Translations under genes and position numbers: made by a program
Notes under the pieces: model-generated
Told to the model about the DNA's origin: nothing
The model's input: only the letters and a program-made list of their open reading frames with translations
Database searches by the model: none
Shown: positions 60,601 through 64,000 of the stretch, in pieces
Numbering within the stretch: position 1 is the stretch's first letter
Layout: the number at the start of each line of letters is the position of its first letter
Assembly: GCF_035083965.1 (NCBI RefSeq)
Contig: NC_089731.1
Span: 1,974,001-2,038,000 of the forward strand
Direction of reading: 5' to 3'
Length of the DNA stretch: 64,000 nucleotides
Source: Branchiostoma lanceolatum
Taxonomy: Eukaryota > Chordata > Leptocardii > Amphioxiformes > Branchiostomatidae

Positions 60601-62887
60601 GACCCTTGCCTGACATCAAATTCTATGCCGTGGACACCATGAGTCCGGAAAACAGAGAGAACTGTGTTTCGTGGGTGACCACCAAAAAGCAGGAGGGGTA
60701 TGTGTTCAACTTCGAAAAGGATCTGATCGACTATTGTGTCATCGATGTTCGCATTTTGGAACAGGGGTTCACCACGTTCCAGAAAACATTTGAACAAGTG
60801 AGCAATGGGATCAATCCTATTGAGAAGTGTATAACAATTGCTTCTGCTTGTAATTATGTGTACAGAGATCTATTCTTAAAGGATAATATGATTGGCATCG
60901 TCCCCATTCATGGCTATCGCTTCAGAGAAAAACAAAGTCGCGATGCTGTAGAATGGTTAAAATACGTCTCATACCGTGAGGATAAGACCATTCATCATGC
61001 AAAGAACAGTCCAAGGGAAGTTGTAGTGTGTGGTTTTAAGGTAGATGGGTTTGAGAAGGGGGCCCCTGGAACCGTTTACGAGTACCACGGGTGCTTCTGG
61101 CATGGTTGCCCTAAATGTTTCAATCCAGATGATGTCAATCCTGTCAATGAGACAAAAATGTGGGAATTGTATGCCAAGACAAACCGTAAGGCAGATATTC
61201 TAAAACGAAACTTCAACTATGTGGAGATGTGGGAGCATGACTTCGTCAAAGTGAAGACGACCGACGAGTACTGCACATATCTGCAACAACTGCCCAGCGG
61301 TCAGTCGACCATCACAGCAAGCGAGAGGGCGGGAATTGATTTTCTAAACCCGCGTGACGGTTTCTTCGGAGGAAGAACGAACGCGATTTCCTTTTATGCA
61401 AAGGCAGACTTGGAGGCCGGAGAGACGATTCAATATGTGGACTTTACAAGGTGAATATCTTTCCTTGTTACATATGAATTCAGAATTGTAAATGTTCTGT
61501 GTGAGATTTTTTTTTTCTTTTTAAATAATTTTTAATAATTTTTTAATAATTTTTAAATATTTTTTAAATTTTTAAAAATAATTTTTAATAATTTTTAACA
61601 ATTTTTAATAATTTTTAATAATTTTTAATAATTTTTATCAACAGTTTGTATCCATGGACAAACAAGTACTGCGAATACCCCCTGGGCCACCCGGAAGTAC
61701 ATGTGGACAACTTTGCAGACATCAGTGACTACTACGGCATGGCAAAGTGCAAAGTTCTACCGCCACGAGGTCTATTCCACCCAGTGTTGCCTTACAGGGT
61801 AGGAGACAAGTTAATGTTTCCACTATGTCACACGTGTTCGTTAAATGAGCAAAAGAAATGTAACCATACCGACGAGGAACGATCCCTCGTCGGGACATGG
61901 GTAACTATAGAGTTAAACAAAGCTGTTGAAATGGGATACAAGGTCGTTGAAATATACGAAGTCCATCACTTTCCAAAGAAGACAAACACGTTATTCACGG
62001 AATACATCGATACTTTTTTAAAGCTAAAACAGGAAAGCAGTGGGTGGCCCGAATGGGTTACCAGTGCCCCTCCAGAAGAGAGGGAAGCGAAAGAGAATGA
62101 ATATTTACGAAAGTATGAGGAAAATGAAGGTATCAGGTTAGACAGAGATAACATCAAGAAGAACCCAGGTATGCGAACCTTGTCCAAACTCTGTCTGAAC
62201 TCCTTTTGGGGCAAGTTTGGCCAGAGAAACAACTTCCCTAAAACAGAGTATGTCACATCACCAGCTAGACTGTACGAGCTCGTAGGGTCGAAGACTACTG
62301 ACATTAAGTCGTTGCATATTGTAAATGATGAGATAGTGGAGGTACATTATGCCTATCAGAAGGATTTCATTCCAGAGTCTGCTAACACAAATGTTTACAT
62401 TGCCGCCTTCACCACGGCCCATGCCCGCCTCAAACTGTACGACTCGTTAAACAGGTTGGGAGAAGCTGTTTTGTACTTCGATACCGATAGTATCATATAC
62501 CGCTGTAATGGTAAGAACAACCTGGAGCTGGGAGACTATCTCGGTGAATTTACCAATGAGGTAGCAGACAACGGTGGTTACATTGTACAGTACTGTTCTG
62601 GAGGGCCTAAGAACTATAGCTACCTTTGTGCTGATGGTAGTTCCGTGTGTAAGGTCAGAGGGTTCAGCCTGAATTATCAGAACCAGCAGTTAATCAATTT
62701 TGATGTAATGAAAGATATGATCATGGGGGTCGGCCCTGAAAACATCGATATTGTAACGGAGCGCAAGATATCGAGGGACAAGAAAGCAAAGAAAGTTGTA
62801 AACAAAAGGGAGGTGAAAAGGTATAGATTGGTGTACAATAAACGCGTTATCCAAGATAACTTCACCACACTTCCCTATGGCTACTAG
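57689..62887 (+). CDS. Polinton/Maverick protein-primed family B DNA polymerase
   Basis: Replication polymerase of a large virus-like DNA transposon, predicted at about 1505 residues. Exons 57689-57948, 58436-61450 and 61645-62887 keep one frame. The N-terminus is acidic, with a repeated VDFDD/IDFDD phrase. A Cys/His-rich region (~459-570) begins YCPKCHKGYNRR. The 3'-5' exonuclease has all three motifs (FFDFEC ~669, HNLKGYDAHF ~724, YCVIDV ~853). A GCFWHGCPKCF segment (~972), common in Polinton polymerases, precedes the polymerase core: motif A split by intron 2, motif B LNSFWGKFG (~1277), motif C FDTDS (~1370). Its length exceeds the usual 1100-1300 because of the N-terminal extension. All catalytic motifs are intact and there is no internal stop, so the copy could be recent. 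Confidence 0.85.
61451..61644 (+). other. Low-complexity AT intron inside polymerase motif A
   Basis: A 194-nt intron, GTGAAT to ATCAACAG, largely built of repeated aatttttaata words (about 61515-61637). The catalytic Asp of motif A is on the upstream exon; the rest of the motif is downstream. Confidence 0.8.
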
Positions 62888-63236
62888 AGAGAGAGAGAAT
62901 GAAGTCTGAGAGAATGTATGTTTTTCCTCCTGTAAACATTATGCGCTTTGGTCATATGTCTGTATATATGTAAGATACGTTTGTATAGTATACAATGCCG
63001 TTGTGACAATGCTATTGTGATTTGTAATTGTTTAAAGTGTATTGAAAGACGATCATGTAAACATACTGTAAATACCACTGTGATGGTAGTTGATTGTTAC
63101 ATAGTGCACAGCACTATTGATTGAACGAATAAACTGTGATGGTGGCGAGACGTAAGTATGGTCTGGTATCATGAATGTGTGATTGGTCTGAGTGTGTGAT
63201 ATCAGATGACTGGAAACGAAAGGGTCGTGAGCACAG
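62888..63236 (+). terminator. 3' UTR and poly(A) signal of the polymerase gene
   Basis: After the stop there is a GA run, then AATAAA at 63128-63133. No gene is seen in this gap. Confidence 0.55.
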
Positions 63237-63244
63237 TATAAAAG
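63237..63244 (+). promoter_or_regulatory. TATA box of the Polinton ATPase gene
   Basis: TATAAAAG, 39-46 nt before the ATPase ATG at 63283. The element's genes seem to be separately transcribed by host-type promoters. Confidence 0.55.
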
Positions 63245-63282
63245 AAGGTTAAACTAACTTAGTCCATCATTTGAGGCCAACC

Positions 63283-63939
63283 ATGGATATAAGACTACGC
63301 CACCCTCTGAGGATGATAATAGCAGGCCCGGCGGGGTGTGGAAAAACAACGTTTACCCAGAAACTATTAACGAGTGATGATGATTGGATAAATCCAAAAC
63401 AGTTTGACAACATCATATGGTGTTACGCAGAATATCAGCACAATCTTCATCGTGATTTGACCAGTAAATTAGGTGATAGAATACAATTCATTGAAGGTAT
63501 ACCTCGTACCTGGGACAATCTAGTTAAACCCAACAGTCAAAATGTTTTAGTTTTGGACGACTTAATGTGGGAGGGTACGAGTTCAAAAGACACAGGTCAG
63601 AAGGTAGCCAAACTATTTACAAGAGCTAGCAGACACCGTGGGTTATCCGTAATTTTCCTTGCCCAGAACTTATATCACCCCGGTATGAGAACGCTAACCC
63701 TAAATGCAACTTACTTGGTACTCTTTAAGTCTCCTCGTGATCGCGGAACAATTGCAAACCTAGCACGGCAGATGTACCCTGGTAACGCTAAGTTTCTACA
63801 GGAAAGTTATGACGATGCAGTGACAAACGAAAGTTACGGACATCTATTCTTAGATCTACACCCTGAAACACCAGAATCATTGAGAGTGCGATCAAACATG
63901 TTTACACGTCGCCCCTACGCGTACGTGAAAAAGCTATAA
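63283..63939 (+). CDS. Polinton genome-packaging ATPase (A32/FtsK-HerA type)
   Basis: A 218-residue P-loop ATPase in a single exon. Walker A is GPAGCGKTTF (about residues 16-25) and Walker B is VLVLDDLMWE (about 91-100). A conserved polar position follows in VIFLAQN. Size and motif spacing match the packaging ATPases of Polintons, adintoviruses and virophages, related to poxvirus A32. The ATG at 63283 was chosen for its ccaaccATGg context and closeness to the TATA box. It lies 395 nt after the polymerase on the same strand. Confidence 0.85.
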   Translation: MDIRLRHPLRMIIAGPAGCGKTTFTQKLLTSDDDWINPKQFDNIIWCYAEYQHNLHRDLTSKLGDRIQFIEGIPRTWDNLVKPNSQNVLVLDDLMWEGTSSKDTGQKVAKLFTRASRHRGLSVIFLAQNLYHPGMRTLTLNATYLVLFKSPRDRGTIANLARQMYPGNAKFLQESYDDAVTNESYGHLFLDLHPETPESLRVRSNMFTRRPYAYVKKL

Positions 63940-63979
63940 AAGCAGACGTTGACATGTGAAATCTTCATTAGCGTTCGAC

Positions 63980-64000
63980 ATGACGAAGCGAGTGCATCGT
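63980..64000 (+). CDS. Possible start of next Polinton gene (cut by window end)
   Basis: An ATG 40 nt after the ATPase stop opens seven codons (MTKRVHR) that reach the window edge. Tight spacing and same strand suggest another element gene; no product can be named. Confidence 0.3.

Overview
The window looks like nuclear DNA of an invertebrate chordate, most likely a lancelet (Branchiostoma). Every protein gene is split by GT-AG introns. The gene content mixes a conserved animal LIM adaptor with expanded LRR-ROC-COR (ROCO) receptor genes, a GON/C-type lectin/kringle mosaic gene, and a virus-like Polinton. The species is an inference from gene content and was not tested by a search.

Layout. 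(1) 1-7563, plus strand: 3' part of a zyxin/LPP/TRIP6-family gene (proline-rich region, three LIM domains, C-terminal PDZ ligand). It carries two adjacent 68-nt exons that look mutually exclusive. (2) 11593-40993, minus strand: three tandem paralogous ROCO genes. Each has one very large LRR-ROC-COR exon followed by small exons carrying a different tail. Gene A (11593-18940) ends in an OTU protease module and a GT-B glycosyltransferase. Gene B (24098-30669) ends in ZU5-UPA-like and death domains, but one exon has two in-frame stops. Gene C (33601-40993) ends in ZU5-UPA-like domains, one transmembrane segment and a glycosyltransferase. I checked intron phases across all three. Every tail module is bounded by phase-1 introns, so modules can be exchanged without breaking frame. 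Upstream of A (twice) and of B (once) lies a duplicated promoter/5' exon block.

(3) 45653-56027, plus strand: a secreted mosaic gene or gene pair with signal peptide, short helix, GON domain, C-type lectin domain, hevein-like Cys-rich domain and kringle. Its introns hold a truncated LINE, a LINE 3' tail, two tRNA-derived SINEs and two fold-back elements, one with an 8-bp target duplication. (4) About 56.3 kb to the window end, plus strand: the left part of a Polinton/Maverick. It has a three-exon protein-primed family B DNA polymerase, a packaging ATPase and the first codons of another gene. No integrase, capsid gene or terminal repeat is visible, so the element runs off the right edge.

Working picture: the ROCO cluster is a rapidly evolving set of putative intracellular sensors. 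A shared, recombining LRR and GTPase front end is coupled to alternative effector tails: deubiquitinase plus glycosyltransferase, death domain, or membrane-anchored glycosyltransferase. This is the strongest candidate for an undescribed system. Its role in immunity is inference from architecture.
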